Positions 1 to 8,672 of a stretch of DNA of 64,000 nucleotides are shown piece after piece; position 1 is the first letter of the stretch, and every line of letters starts with the position of its first letter. The notes under the pieces were generated by a model. It was not told the DNA's origin and searched no databases. It was given only the letters and a program-made list of their open reading frames with translations. Both the position numbers and the translations under genes were made by a program. Source of the stretch: Flavobacteriaceae bacterium UBA3339 (GTDB lineage: Bacteria > Bacteroidota > Bacteroidia > Flavobacteriales > Flavobacteriaceae); assembly GCA_002360925.1 (NCBI GenBank), contig DERN01000011.1, positions 1 through 64,000 on the forward strand, written 5' to 3'.

Positions 1-20
1 TTCGATTCCCCTACGGACTA
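1..20 (+). tRNA. 3' end of a tRNA gene (possibly tRNA-Glu)
   Basis: The window opens inside a tRNA. The T-loop TTCGATT is followed by the 3' strand of a T-stem (CCCCT), a 7-nt acceptor strand (ACGGACT) and a discriminator A. No CCA is encoded, as is usual in Bacteroidota. The acceptor strand implies a 5' end AGTCCGT, which resembles flavobacterial tRNA-Glu, but the anticodon lies outside the window, so the identity is a guess. Confidence 0.7.
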
Positions 21-77
21 CGATTAGTTGTAAATAAGTTTTATAAAATAATGGTTAGTGTCTCAATCATTGTTTTA

Positions 78-135
78 TTAGTTAAAACCAAAGTGATTGT
101 TTTGCAATTGTGGGAGGTTTTTCTTTTTTAACTAA
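78..135 (+). promoter_or_regulatory. Possible rpsT leader hairpin
   Basis: A perfect 10-bp inverted repeat lies in the DNA just upstream of rpsT: TTAGTTAAAA at 78-87 and TTTTAACTAA at 126-135. AAAACC (84-89) could instead pair with GGTTTT (117-122), so two exclusive folds are possible. Ribosomal protein genes are often autoregulated through such leaders. The regulatory role here is inferred only. Confidence 0.3.
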
Positions 136-175
136 AAGTTTTATAATAATTATTACAATTAAAAAAGTTTAAAAA

Positions 176-427
176 ATGGCAAATCACAAGTCAGCTTTAA
201 AAAGAATCAGAAGCAACGAGAAAAAAAGAGTGTTAAACAGATATCAGCACAAAACTACACGTAATGCAATTAAAGCTTTACGTATGGTTGAAGATAAAAC
301 TGAAGCATCTGCAAAATTAGTTGTTGTTTCTTCAATGATTGATAAATTAGCTAAGAAAAACATCATTCACGCTAACAAAGCAGCTAACTTAAAATCAAAA
401 TTAACAAAACACGTTAACGCATTATAA
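176..427 (+). CDS. rpsT: 30S ribosomal protein S20
   Basis: Small basic protein of 83 aa, the usual S20 length. It binds 16S rRNA early in 30S assembly. The N-terminus (MANHKSALKRIRSNEKKR) is the typical S20 start, and the protein is rich in Lys, Arg and Ala throughout, as expected for the long-helix S20 fold. It is monocistronic, lying between a tRNA gene and a strong terminator at 458-484. The ATG is preceded by an A-rich stretch without a clear Shine-Dalgarno sequence, normal for Bacteroidota. Confidence 0.97.
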   Translation: MANHKSALKRIRSNEKKRVLNRYQHKTTRNAIKALRMVEDKTEASAKLVVVSSMIDKLAKKNIIHANKAANLKSKLTKHVNAL

Positions 428-457
428 TAGCGTGTTAGGTTAAAGATAATAAAACAC

Positions 458-484
458 AAGCTCTCCTTATCCGAGAGCTTTTTG
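458..484 (+). terminator. rpsT terminator
   Basis: 8-bp stem AAGCTCTC / GAGAGCTT (458-465, 473-480) with a 7-nt loop, followed by T's. It lies 30 nt after the rpsT stop and ahead of typA. Confidence 0.8.
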
Positions 485-526
485 TGGTTAAACAACAAAC
501 CACTCAATTACAAGAAATCTATTTTT

Positions 527-2326
527 ATGACTCAGATTAGAAACATCGCAATTATTGCACACGTTGACCACGGAAAAACAACTATGGTTGACAAAATTAT
601 GTACCACTGTCAATTGTTCAGAGAGAGCGAAAACACTGGTGATTTGATCCTTGATAATAATGATATTGAGCGTGAACGTGGAATTACGATTGTATCTAAA
701 AACGTTTCGGTTCAATATAAAGGAACAAAAATCAACATTATCGATACTCCTGGGCACGCGGATTTTGGTGGTGAAGTTGAACGCGTATTAAACATGGCAG
801 ATGGTGTATTGTTGATCGTTGATGCTTTTGAAGGTCCAATGCCTCAAACACGTTTCGTTCTTCAAAAAGCAATCGAACTTGGTTTAAAACCTTGTGTAGT
901 TATCAATAAAGTAGATAAAGAAAACTGTACGCCAGACGAAGTTCACGAAAAAGTATTCGATTTAATGTTCGAATTAGGTGCTGAAGAATGGCAATTAGAT
1001 TTTCCATCGGTTTACGGTTCTGCAAAAAACAACTGGATGAGTACCGATTGGAAACAACCAACCGATTCTATGGAAGCTTTATTGGAAATGGTTCTTGAAC
1101 ACGTTCCGGCAGCTGAAGAAAAAGAAGGAACTCCTCAAATGTTGATTACATCTTTAGACTATTCATCATTCACAGGTCGTATCGCAATTGGTCGTTTACA
1201 TCGTGGAGTTTTGCGTGAAGGAATGAATATTTCTTTGATTAAACGCGAAGGTGGTACTGTAAAATCAAGAATTAAAGAATTATATACTTTTGAAGGTTTA
1301 GGTCGTAAAAAAGTAGAAGAAGTTAAAGCAGGTGATATTTGTGCTGTTGTAGGAATCGAAGGTTTTGAAATTGGTGACTGTATTGCAGATTATGAAAATC
1401 CGGAAGGATTGGAAACCATCAAAATCGATGAACCAACAATGAGTATGTTGTTTACAATTAACGATTCGCCTTTCTTCGGAAAAGAAGGTAAATTTGTAAC
1501 TTCTCGTCACATTAAAGATCGTTTAACAAAAGAATTAGAGAAAAACTTAGCATTACGTGTTAACGAAACAGATTCTGCCGATAAATTCATGGTTTTTGGT
1601 CGTGGAGTTCTTCACTTATCTGTTTTAATCGAAACAATGCGTCGCGAAGGATACGAATTGCAAATTGGTCAGCCACAAGTTATCATCAAAGAAATTGATG
1701 GAGTAAAATGTGAACCAGTAGAAGAATTAACAATCGATATTCCAGAAAATTTATCTGGTCGCGCTGTAGAATTTGTAACATTACGTAAAGGCGAAATGCT
1801 GTCTATGGAACCACGTGGCGAACGTATGATTATTGTTTTCAATATTCCTTCTCGCGGAATTATCGGTTTACGTAATCAATTATTAACTGCAACTGCTGGT
1901 GAAGCCATCATGTCGCACCGTTTCATCGAATATCAACCATATAAAGGAGAAATCGCAGGAAGAAACAATGGATCTTTAATTTCTATGGAAAACGGAAAAG
2001 CAATTCCTTATTCTATCGATAAATTACAAGATCGCGGTAAATTCTTTGTTGATCCGAATGAAGACATTTATGAAGGACAAGTAATTGGAGAAAATTCTCG
2101 TTCTGACGATATGACGGTAAACGTTACAAAAACGAAAAAATTAACAAACGTTCGTTCTTCTGGAGCTGACGATAAAGCTAGAATTGTTCCTGCAATTAAA
2201 TTCTCGTTAGAAGAAGCTTTAGAGTACATCCAAAAAGATGAATATGTTGAAGTTACACCAAAATCATTACGTTTGCGTAAAATCTACTTAAACGAAAACG
2301 ATCGTAAACGTCATAAAATCGACTAA
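527..2326 (+). CDS. typA: Translational GTPase TypA/BipA
   Basis: Ribosome-binding translation-factor GTPase of about 599 aa, the usual TypA length, involved in 50S assembly and stress adaptation. The G1 motif (AHVDHGKTT) is near residues 11-19, followed by the switch II motif DTPGHADFGGEVER and the G4 motif NKVDKE. EF-G-like domains II, III and V and the TypA C-terminal domain follow. The frame is open upstream to 482, but the ATG at 527 (MTQIRNIAIIAHVDHGKTT) gives the conserved family N-terminus. The earlier start would read through the rpsT terminator region. Codon use is like the neighbours'. Confidence 0.96.
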   Translation: MTQIRNIAIIAHVDHGKTTMVDKIMYHCQLFRESENTGDLILDNNDIERERGITIVSKNVSVQYKGTKINIIDTPGHADFGGEVERVLNMADGVLLIVDAFEGPMPQTRFVLQKAIELGLKPCVVINKVDKENCTPDEVHEKVFDLMFELGAEEWQLDFPSVYGSAKNNWMSTDWKQPTDSMEALLEMVLEHVPAAEEKEGTPQMLITSLDYSSFTGRIAIGRLHRGVLREGMNISLIKREGGTVKSRIKELYTFEGLGRKKVEEVKAGDICAVVGIEGFEIGDCIADYENPEGLETIKIDEPTMSMLFTINDSPFFGKEGKFVTSRHIKDRLTKELEKNLALRVNETDSADKFMVFGRGVLHLSVLIETMRREGYELQIGQPQVIIKEIDGVKCEPVEELTIDIPENLSGRAVEFVTLRKGEMLSMEPRGERMIIVFNIPSRGIIGLRNQLLTATAGEAIMSHRFIEYQPYKGEIAGRNNGSLISMENGKAIPYSIDKLQDRGKFFVDPNEDIYEGQVIGENSRSDDMTVNVTKTKKLTNVRSSGADDKARIVPAIKFSLEEALEYIQKDEYVEVTPKSLRLRKIYLNENDRKRHKID

Positions 2327-2339
2327 TTTTAGTCATCAT

Positions 2340-2379
2340 AAAGAAAAAAGGAATCTTAATTAAGATTCCTTTTTTCTTT
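2340..2379. terminator. Bidirectional terminator between typA and the ABC-F gene
   Basis: Near-perfect palindrome AAAGAAAAAAGGAATCTTAA / TTAAGATTCCTTTTTTCTTT. T-runs on both strands suit the two convergent genes. Confidence 0.85.
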
Positions 2380-2396
2380 ATTAAAAACTTGATTTT

Positions 2397-4259
2397 TTAT
2401 GATTCCATTTTGGCAGAAAGTTCAAACCAGCGTTCTTCTCTTGATTCCAAGCCTTGAATGATTTTTTGAAGCTCGTTTGCTTTTGTTTCGATTTGATGAT
2501 CAGCTACTTTTCCTTCTGAAAAGGCTTCTTCGATCTGCTTTTTTTGATATTCCAGATCTTTGATTTCACGTTCTATCTTAGAAAATTCCTTTTGTTCATT
2601 AAAACTCAAACCGGATTTTTTCGGTTGATTATCTTTCCAATTTACTTTTTCTTTCGGAGCTTCATCTTTTGCAGGTTCAACCGAATCTTCATAAATTCTA
2701 AAATCAGAATAATTACCAGGAAAATCTTCAATTTCTCCGTTTCCTCTAAACACAAACAAGTGATCTACGATTTTATCCATAAAATAACGATCGTGCGAAA
2801 CCACCAGTAAACATCCCGGAAAATCCAACAAAAAGTTTTCTAAAACGTTTAAAGTCACAATATCTAAATCGTTTGTAGGTTCATCGAGAATCAAGAAATT
2901 CGGATTTTGAATTAAAACCGTACATAAATACAAACGTTTTAGCTCGCCTCCACTCAATTTTTCAACAAAATCGTGTTGCTTTTTTCGATCGAACAAAAAG
3001 CGCTCTAATAATTGTGCTGCCGAAATACTTCTGCCTTTTGTAAGCGGAATCTGTTCGCCGTATTCTTTAATAATATCGATAACTTTTTGCTCCGGTTTTG
3101 GATTGATTCCACTTTGGGTATAATAACCAACTTTTATGGTTTCACCAATTACAACTTTTCCGCTATCTGGCTGAATTGTTTGCGTTAGAATATTTAAAAA
3201 AGTTGATTTTCCTGTTCCGTTTTTTCCAATAATTCCGATTCGTTCTCCACGATTAAAAATATATTCAAAGTTTTTTAGAATCACTTTATCGTTAAAAGAT
3301 AAGGAAACATTATGCATTTCGATGATTTTAGATCCCATGCGCTCCATATTGATTTCCAATTCAAGTTCATGTTCTTTCCTTCGAGAATGCGCTTTTTCTT
3401 TAATTACATAAAAATCATCCTGACGCGATTTAGATTTTGTTGTACGCGCTTTTGGCTGGCGACGCATCCAATCTAATTCTTTTACAAATAAGTTTTTAGC
3501 TTTATCGATCGACGCATTTTCGGCCGCAATACGCTCTTCTTTCTTTTGTAAATAATAAGAATAATTCCCTTTGTATTGATAGATTTTTCCGTTATCTAAC
3601 TCAATAATTTCGTTACAAACTCGCTCTAAAAAGAAACGATCGTGCGTAACCATAAACAACGTAATATTTTCTTTAGCGAAATAATCTTCTAGCCATTCGA
3701 TCATTTCCAAATCTAAGTGGTTGGTTGGTTCGTCTAAAATCAATAAATCAGGTTTATTAATTAGAATAATCGCCAAAGCCAAACGTTTACGCTGACCTCC
3801 GGAAAGATTTTTTACTTTTAACTTTAGATCTTCTAATTTTAATTTGAACAGAATTTGTTTGTACATGGTTTCGAAATCCCACGCATTGTGAATTTCCATT
3901 TGTTCAAATGCTTTTTGATATTCGTCTTGATCTTCTGGATTTTCCAACGCTTTTTCGTAACGTTCAATGACTTTCAGAATTTCGTTATCCGAAGCAAAAA
4001 TACTTTCTTCTATCGTTAACGCATCTTGCAAATTAGGTTCTTGCGATAAATATTCCACTCGAATACCTTTTCGCATCACAACCTGACCTTCATCAGGAAA
4101 ATCTTTTCCGGTAATAATACTTAAAATAGTGGTTTTTCCGGTTCCATTTTTAGCAACAAAGGCAATTTTTTGATCTTTATTGATGCCAAAAGAAACATTT
4201 TCGAATAAAGTGCGAGCTCCAAAAGATTTGGAAATATTTTCGACTGATAAATAGTTCAT
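2397..4259 (-). CDS. ABC-F family ATP-binding protein (Uup-like)
   Basis: Cytosolic tandem-ATPase protein of 620 aa with no membrane segments. ABC-F proteins act on ribosomes or nucleic acids rather than in transport. ATPase 1 has Walker A VAKNGTGKTT (about 35-44), signature LSGGQRKR and Walker B LLILDEPTNHLD. ATPase 2 has GKNGTGKST, LSGGELKR and FLILDEPTNDLD. A charged linker separates the two domains, and a coiled C-terminal region of about 80 aa follows the second, as in Uup. In the first Walker A the usual leading Gly is Ala36. It converges on typA across a shared terminator. Family membership is certain; the subfamily is inferred from the C-terminal extension. Confidence 0.9.
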   Translation of the reverse strand: MNYLSVENISKSFGARTLFENVSFGINKDQKIAFVAKNGTGKTTILSIITGKDFPDEGQVVMRKGIRVEYLSQEPNLQDALTIEESIFASDNEILKVIERYEKALENPEDQDEYQKAFEQMEIHNAWDFETMYKQILFKLKLEDLKLKVKNLSGGQRKRLALAIILINKPDLLILDEPTNHLDLEMIEWLEDYFAKENITLFMVTHDRFFLERVCNEIIELDNGKIYQYKGNYSYYLQKKEERIAAENASIDKAKNLFVKELDWMRRQPKARTTKSKSRQDDFYVIKEKAHSRRKEHELELEINMERMGSKIIEMHNVSLSFNDKVILKNFEYIFNRGERIGIIGKNGTGKSTFLNILTQTIQPDSGKVVIGETIKVGYYTQSGINPKPEQKVIDIIKEYGEQIPLTKGRSISAAQLLERFLFDRKKQHDFVEKLSGGELKRLYLCTVLIQNPNFLILDEPTNDLDIVTLNVLENFLLDFPGCLLVVSHDRYFMDKIVDHLFVFRGNGEIEDFPGNYSDFRIYEDSVEPAKDEAPKEKVNWKDNQPKKSGLSFNEQKEFSKIEREIKDLEYQKKQIEEAFSEGKVADHQIETKANELQKIIQGLESREERWFELSAKMES

Positions 4260-4352
4260 ATAAATTACTTGAACTACAAAAATAGGCTTTTAAAAATCGA
4301 AAGGCAAAACTTATTTATTCTGGATGTTGAGCATACATTTTACCATAAAATA

Positions 4353-4379
4353 AAAAGAATTCATTACGAATTCTTTTTA
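4353..4379 (-). terminator. Terminator overlapping the end of the peptide-binding lipoprotein gene
   Basis: AAAAGAATTC / GAATTCTTTT palindrome (4353-4362, 4368-4377) with flanking A and T runs. It spans the stop codon of the minus-strand gene. Confidence 0.65.
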
Positions 4380-5974
4380 TTTTTCTTCACATATTTTAAA
4401 CTCAAAATATTCATAGGATTTGTTCCTAAACCTTCGATATTTTTTTGAGTAAATCGAGCTACTTTATCATAAAACAATACAATAACAGGAACTTCTTTCG
4501 CTACAATTTCATCCATTTGTTTGTAGATTTCTGCACGCTCGGAATCGTCTATTGTTTGCAATGCTTTTTGATATAAATCATCGAATTTCTCACTTTTAAA
4601 ATGTGTGTAATTTGGACCATTAGGAGTAAAGTTTTTACTGTAAAATAGCGATAAATAATTTTCGGCATCTGGATAATCCGCAATCCAACTTCCTCTAAAA
4701 AACGAGATTTTATTTGTTGCAATTGCTTGTCTTAAAGTCGAAGGCGGCATCACATCAACCTTAATTGTAATTCCTAATTTTTCCCATTCGCGCTGCAAAT
4801 ATTCCGCAATATCCAAATACGTATTATTAGTGCTTAACGTAATTTCAATCGGCATTTTTCTTCTGCTTTTAACTTTGTTTATCAATTCTTTCGCTTTTGA
4901 AGGATTATATAATGGATCTTTTGCAGATTGAAAACCTTCTAAACCATTCGGGATAATTCCATTTACCATTCCATCGCCCATTCCGTTTCGTAAATATGCG
5001 ACTAATTTTGTTCGGTCAAATCCATAATTTAAAGCTTGACGAATTCGCCTATCTCTCATTAACGGATCGTTCATGTTAAAACCTAAATATTCGGTATTTA
5101 AATACGGACCGGAAAGCATTTGAATTTTATTGTGATATTTTTCTTTTAATTCACCATTTGGTTGCAACAATTCATCTTTATACGAAGGATCTAATCCCGA
5201 AATTAAATCTAATTTTCCTTGAATAAATTGTAAAAAGCCACTTTGTTTATCGGGTAAAAAACTAATTGCAATGCTTTCTAAATACGGTAATTGCTTTCCT
5301 TTTGAATCTTTTTCGTGATAATTTGGATTTTTTCGTAAAACTAATTTTACGTTTTCTTCCCAAATTTTGAATTGAAAGGGTCCAGTTCCGATTGGATTTG
5401 AACGAAAGTCAATCGACGCATCTTCTGTAATTTCTTTAGGAACAACCGAAGCGTATTTCATCGACAATAATCCTAAAAAAGCAGGAAAAGGTTTTTCTAA
5501 ATTGATTTGAAAAACAGAATCATTTATCGCTTTATAACTTTTTACATTCTGGAAAACCCAAGTTCCGGGCGAAGCTAATTTATCGCTCAAAACCCGATTA
5601 AAACTGTATTCAAAATCGTGTGCTGTAACTAAACGCGTACTGTCTTTTCCGAAATTGATATGTTTGTGAAAATAAACATCGTTTCGTAAAGTAAATTCGT
5701 AACGAATTCCGTTTTCAGAAATCGTCCATTCCTTTGCAATATCAGGCTTTACATGTAAAGAATTATCTAACTGAACCAATCCGTTAAATAACTGATTACA
5801 AGGCCAAATAATTGCCATATTTCGAGCAAAAGCCGGATCTAATGTTTGAATGTTCGCACTTTCATTATAACGAAAAACATCCTGATCAGAAAAGTTCGAT
5901 TCCTTTTTCGCACAGCCAAAAAATGCTAAAACACTGCTAAATAATACTATGGAATAAAACGTATATTTCATCAA
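4364..5974 (-). CDS. ABC transporter peptide-binding lipoprotein (OppA/DppA family)
   Basis: Extracytoplasmic solute-binding protein of family 5 (536 aa). The N-terminus is a lipoprotein signal with lipobox FFGC (Cys21), so the mature protein should be lipid-anchored. The body has the family-5 pattern: an N-terminal region reading YNESANIQTLDPAFARN, a mid-region with RDRRIRQALNYGFDR, and a late TLRQAIATNKISFF segment followed by GSWIADYPDAENYL. The ligand is probably an oligopeptide, but this cannot be read from sequence. No permease or ATPase genes lie beside it. It could start at either of the first two Met codons. Confidence 0.88.
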   Translation of the reverse strand: MMKYTFYSIVLFSSVLAFFGCAKKESNFSDQDVFRYNESANIQTLDPAFARNMAIIWPCNQLFNGLVQLDNSLHVKPDIAKEWTISENGIRYEFTLRNDVYFHKHINFGKDSTRLVTAHDFEYSFNRVLSDKLASPGTWVFQNVKSYKAINDSVFQINLEKPFPAFLGLLSMKYASVVPKEITEDASIDFRSNPIGTGPFQFKIWEENVKLVLRKNPNYHEKDSKGKQLPYLESIAISFLPDKQSGFLQFIQGKLDLISGLDPSYKDELLQPNGELKEKYHNKIQMLSGPYLNTEYLGFNMNDPLMRDRRIRQALNYGFDRTKLVAYLRNGMGDGMVNGIIPNGLEGFQSAKDPLYNPSKAKELINKVKSRRKMPIEITLSTNNTYLDIAEYLQREWEKLGITIKVDVMPPSTLRQAIATNKISFFRGSWIADYPDAENYLSLFYSKNFTPNGPNYTHFKSEKFDDLYQKALQTIDDSERAEIYKQMDEIVAKEVPVIVLFYDKVARFTQKNIEGLGTNPMNILSLKYVKKNKKNS

Positions 5975-6028
5975 ACCAAATTTTGTTTGTAAATTTGTAA
6001 ATTGTTTAAGATTGTTCGGTTTTGTTTG

Positions 6029-6087
6029 TTATTCCGAGGAACGAGGAATCTCCGAATTAAGATTCTTCACTGCGTTCAGAATGACAT
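6029..6087 (+). repeat. Interspersed repeat, copy 1 (related to 25851-25927)
   Basis: Intergenic sequence reading GTTATTCCGAGGAACGAGG, then AATCTCCGAATTAAGATTC, and ending CAGAATGACA. The order of motifs (CGA..AA.GAGGAATC, AAGATTC, GAATGACA) recurs in the same orientation at 25851-25927. Similar short repeats are scattered between genes in flavobacteria. The function is unknown. Confidence 0.6.
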
Positions 6088-6150
6088 AAACCAATCAGTT
6101 TAAAGGGAAGTAAAGATAATTGAAATTTTACACTACTTGTAGTGAAGTAT

Positions 6151-7485
6151 ATGGAAAATAGAAAAAAAGTAGCCTTTTACACTTTGGGATGTAAGCTGAA
6201 TTTTTCAGAAACATCGACCATTGCACGTAACTTTTCCGACGAAGGTTTTGATCGTGTCGATTTCGAAGAAGTTGCAGATATTTACGTAATTAATACGTGT
6301 TCTGTTACCGAAAACGCCGATAAACAATTTAAGCAAATTGTAAAAAAAGCCTTGAAAAACAACGAAAAAGCTTTTATTGCAGCTGTTGGATGTTATGCGC
6401 AATTAAAGCCCGAAGAATTGGTTGCGGTAGATGGAGTAGATTTGGTTTTAGGAGCTACCGAAAAATTTAAAATTACCGATTATATCCACGATTTGTCTAA
6501 AAACGATATGGGCGAAGTGCATTCGTGCGAAATTGAAGAAGCCGATTTTTATGTTGGAAGTTATTCAATTGGCGACAGAACGCGCGCTTTTTTAAAAGTT
6601 CAAGACGGATGCGATTATAAATGTACGTATTGTACGATTCCGTTGGCGCGAGGAATTTCTCGTTCGGATACAATGGAAAACGTTATGAAAAACGCTGCTG
6701 AAATTTCGGCTCAAGGAATTAAAGAAATCGTATTAACTGGAGTAAATGTTGGCGATTACGGAAAAGGCGAATTTGGAAACAAAAAGCACGAACACACCTT
6801 TTTTGATTTAGTTCAGGCTTTAGATAATGTTCCCGGAATCGAACGTTTGCGTATTTCGTCCATCGAACCCAATCTTTTAAAAAACGAAACAATTGATTTT
6901 GTTTCAAAGAGCAAATGTTTTGTTCCGCATTTTCATATTCCGTTGCAATCGGGAAGCAATACCATTTTAAAGAAAATGAAACGTCGTTATTTACGCGAAT
7001 TGTATGCTGAACGTGTGACTAAAATTCGAGAAGTAATGCCAAGTGCTTGTATTGGCGTTGATGTTATTGTTGGATTTCCAGGAGAAACAGACGAATTGTT
7101 TTTAGAAACGTATAATTTCTTAAACGAATTAGATATTTCGTATTTACACGTTTTTACTTATTCTGAACGAGATAATACCGAAGCTGTTGAAATGGAAGGA
7201 ATTGTTCCGACAAATGTCCGTGCAAAGCGAAGTAAAATGTTGCGTGGTTTATCGGTTAAAAAACGTAGAGCGTTTTACGAAAGTCAGTTAAATACCAAAC
7301 GTACTGTTTTGTTCGAAAGTGAAAATAAAGAAGGATACATTCACGGATTTACCGAAAATTATGTAAAAGTAAAAACACCTTGGAATCCGGAATTAGTTAA
7401 TACGTTACACGATATTAAACTTACAAAAATTGACGAAGACGGAATTGTTCGTTTCGATTTTATAAACGAACCTGTTTTCAATTAA
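6151..7485 (+). CDS. mtaB: tRNA (N6-threonylcarbamoyladenosine(37)-C2)-methylthiotransferase MtaB
   Basis: Radical-SAM methylthiotransferase of 444 aa that converts t6A37 to ms2t6A in tRNAs reading ANN codons. The N-terminal UPF0004 domain holds the first cluster ligands, Cys14, Cys50 and Cys81. The radical-SAM motif is C154-x3-C158-x2-C161 in DGCDYKCTYC. A C-terminal TRAM-like region follows. The N-terminal motif TLGCKLNFSE favours MtaB over MiaB (GCQMN). The frame also offers a GTG at 6142, but the ATG at 6151 gives the family start MENRKKVAFYTLGC. It is monocistronic with its own terminator. Confidence 0.93.
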   Translation: MENRKKVAFYTLGCKLNFSETSTIARNFSDEGFDRVDFEEVADIYVINTCSVTENADKQFKQIVKKALKNNEKAFIAAVGCYAQLKPEELVAVDGVDLVLGATEKFKITDYIHDLSKNDMGEVHSCEIEEADFYVGSYSIGDRTRAFLKVQDGCDYKCTYCTIPLARGISRSDTMENVMKNAAEISAQGIKEIVLTGVNVGDYGKGEFGNKKHEHTFFDLVQALDNVPGIERLRISSIEPNLLKNETIDFVSKSKCFVPHFHIPLQSGSNTILKKMKRRYLRELYAERVTKIREVMPSACIGVDVIVGFPGETDELFLETYNFLNELDISYLHVFTYSERDNTEAVEMEGIVPTNVRAKRSKMLRGLSVKKRRAFYESQLNTKRTVLFESENKEGYIHGFTENYVKVKTPWNPELVNTLHDIKLTKIDEDGIVRFDFINEPVFN

Positions 7486-7498
7486 TATTAAAATCATA

Positions 7499-7530
7499 AA
7501 AAAACGTGTTTAATTAAAAACACGTTTTTT
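7499..7530 (+). terminator. mtaB terminator
   Basis: AAAAACGTGTTT / AAACACGTTTTTT hairpin with a short AT loop, followed by T's, just after the mtaB stop. Confidence 0.8.
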
Positions 7531-7562
7531 GTTGTTATATAGTTTTGGTGGTTTGGTCTTGA

Positions 7563-7844
7563 TTATATTTTAATTCCCACAGCAAGTAATTCTCTATAAC
7601 TTGGATTTTTCTTAAAAAATGAAACTATGTTAGAATTTACCGGAACAATACGCAATCGTTTCTCTTCGGCTTTATCTAAAATCGATTTAATAAAATCGTT
7701 TATTAATTCTTCATCTTCACAGCCGTTTGTGTTTAATTTTGTTAAAAATAATTTGCGTTCCTGTATCGAATATTCTACAATAATAAATCGGTCGCCACAT
7801 CTAGCTTCAAACTGTCGTAATAACTCGTTATTCTTAAATTCCAT
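7563..7844 (-). CDS. Small GNAT-like N-acetyltransferase (COG2388/YjdJ type)
   Basis: Compact protein of 93 aa resembling the minimal GNAT fold of the YjdJ family. An N-terminal beta-rich part (FEARCGDRFIIVEYSIQERKLFLTK) is followed by a helix (EELINDFIKSILDKAEEK) and then RIVPVNSNIVSFFKKNPSY, the family's 'VPxx..F.kk.P.Y' signature. These proteins are presumed acetyl-CoA-dependent, with unknown substrates. It stands alone on the minus strand between two plus-strand genes. The family assignment rests on the C-terminal motif and length. Confidence 0.7.
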   Translation of the reverse strand: MEFKNNELLRQFEARCGDRFIIVEYSIQERKLFLTKLNTNGCEDEELINDFIKSILDKAEEKRLRIVPVNSNIVSFFKKNPSYRELLAVGIKI

Positions 7845-7994
7845 GACTACATTTTGTTCTTAAATCTTAAAGATTTATTTTTTAAATTACAGTATTAAAA
7901 ATTAAATCTTAAATTATTTGGTTATTTGTCTTACAAAATAAGCAAAAAGTTTCCAATAATACAAAATCAAACGATACTAATATTAATAAACAAA

Positions 7995-8672
7995 ATGAAA
8001 AACATCTATTTTATGCCCGGAATGGCAGCGAATTGTCAAATATTTGAAAATATAAAATTAGACGAAACCAAATATGCTTTTCATTATATTGAGTGGTTAG
8101 AACCTTTGATGAATGAATCTTTGGAAGAATATACTTTGCGAATTTGTAAAGAAATTAAGCATGAGAATCCTATTTTAATCGGAGTTTCTTTTGGAGGAAT
8201 CATTGTGCAGGAAATAGCAAAAAGAATTAAAACAGAAAAAGTAATTATTATATCGAGCGTTAAAGATCCTTCCGAATTTCCTAAAAGAATACAATGGGCA
8301 AAGAAATTCAAACTCTATCATTTTTTTCCGACAACTTATGTTACAACAATCGAAAATCTATCGAAAAAAATAGTATCTTCAAAAAAAATCCATCACAGAA
8401 TCGATATGTATCGAAAGTATTTAACAATGCGTTCTAAAAATTATCTCGATTGGGCATTTAAGAATATCATTCTTTGGGAAAATAAAAATCCTTTAAAAAA
8501 CGTTTTTCATCTTCATGGCGGAAAAGATCATATTTTTCCGGCAGAAAGGATTCAAAACGCCGAAATATTAGAAGGCGGAACACATGTAATGGTCTTGGTA
8601 AATGCGCGATGGATTAACAAAAAATTGAATGAGATTTTAGAAAAAGAAAAATATGAAAAAGAGAAATTATAG
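7995..8672 (+). CDS. Alpha/beta hydrolase
   Basis: Soluble alpha/beta-hydrolase-fold protein of 225 aa from the ATG at 7995, where the first beta strand begins (MKNIYFMPGMAANCQIF). The frame extends upstream to 7926 but adds only a low-complexity leader. The nucleophile elbow is GVSFGG (G-x-S-x-G). A late Asp and His are likely in GGKDHIFP and GGTHVMVL. The substrate is unknown. The last 20 bp overlap the following transglycosylase gene, so the two are probably co-translated. Confidence 0.78.
   Translation: MKNIYFMPGMAANCQIFENIKLDETKYAFHYIEWLEPLMNESLEEYTLRICKEIKHENPILIGVSFGGIIVQEIAKRIKTEKVIIISSVKDPSEFPKRIQWAKKFKLYHFFPTTYVTTIENLSKKIVSSKKIHHRIDMYRKYLTMRSKNYLDWAFKNIILWENKNPLKNVFHLHGGKDHIFPAERIQNAEILEGGTHVMVLVNARWINKKLNEILEKEKYEKEKL

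Noticed and set aside
482..526. Upstream extension of typA to 482
   Set aside because: It would start right at the rpsT terminator and add 15 residues not typical of TypA. The ATG at 527 gives the conserved N-terminus.
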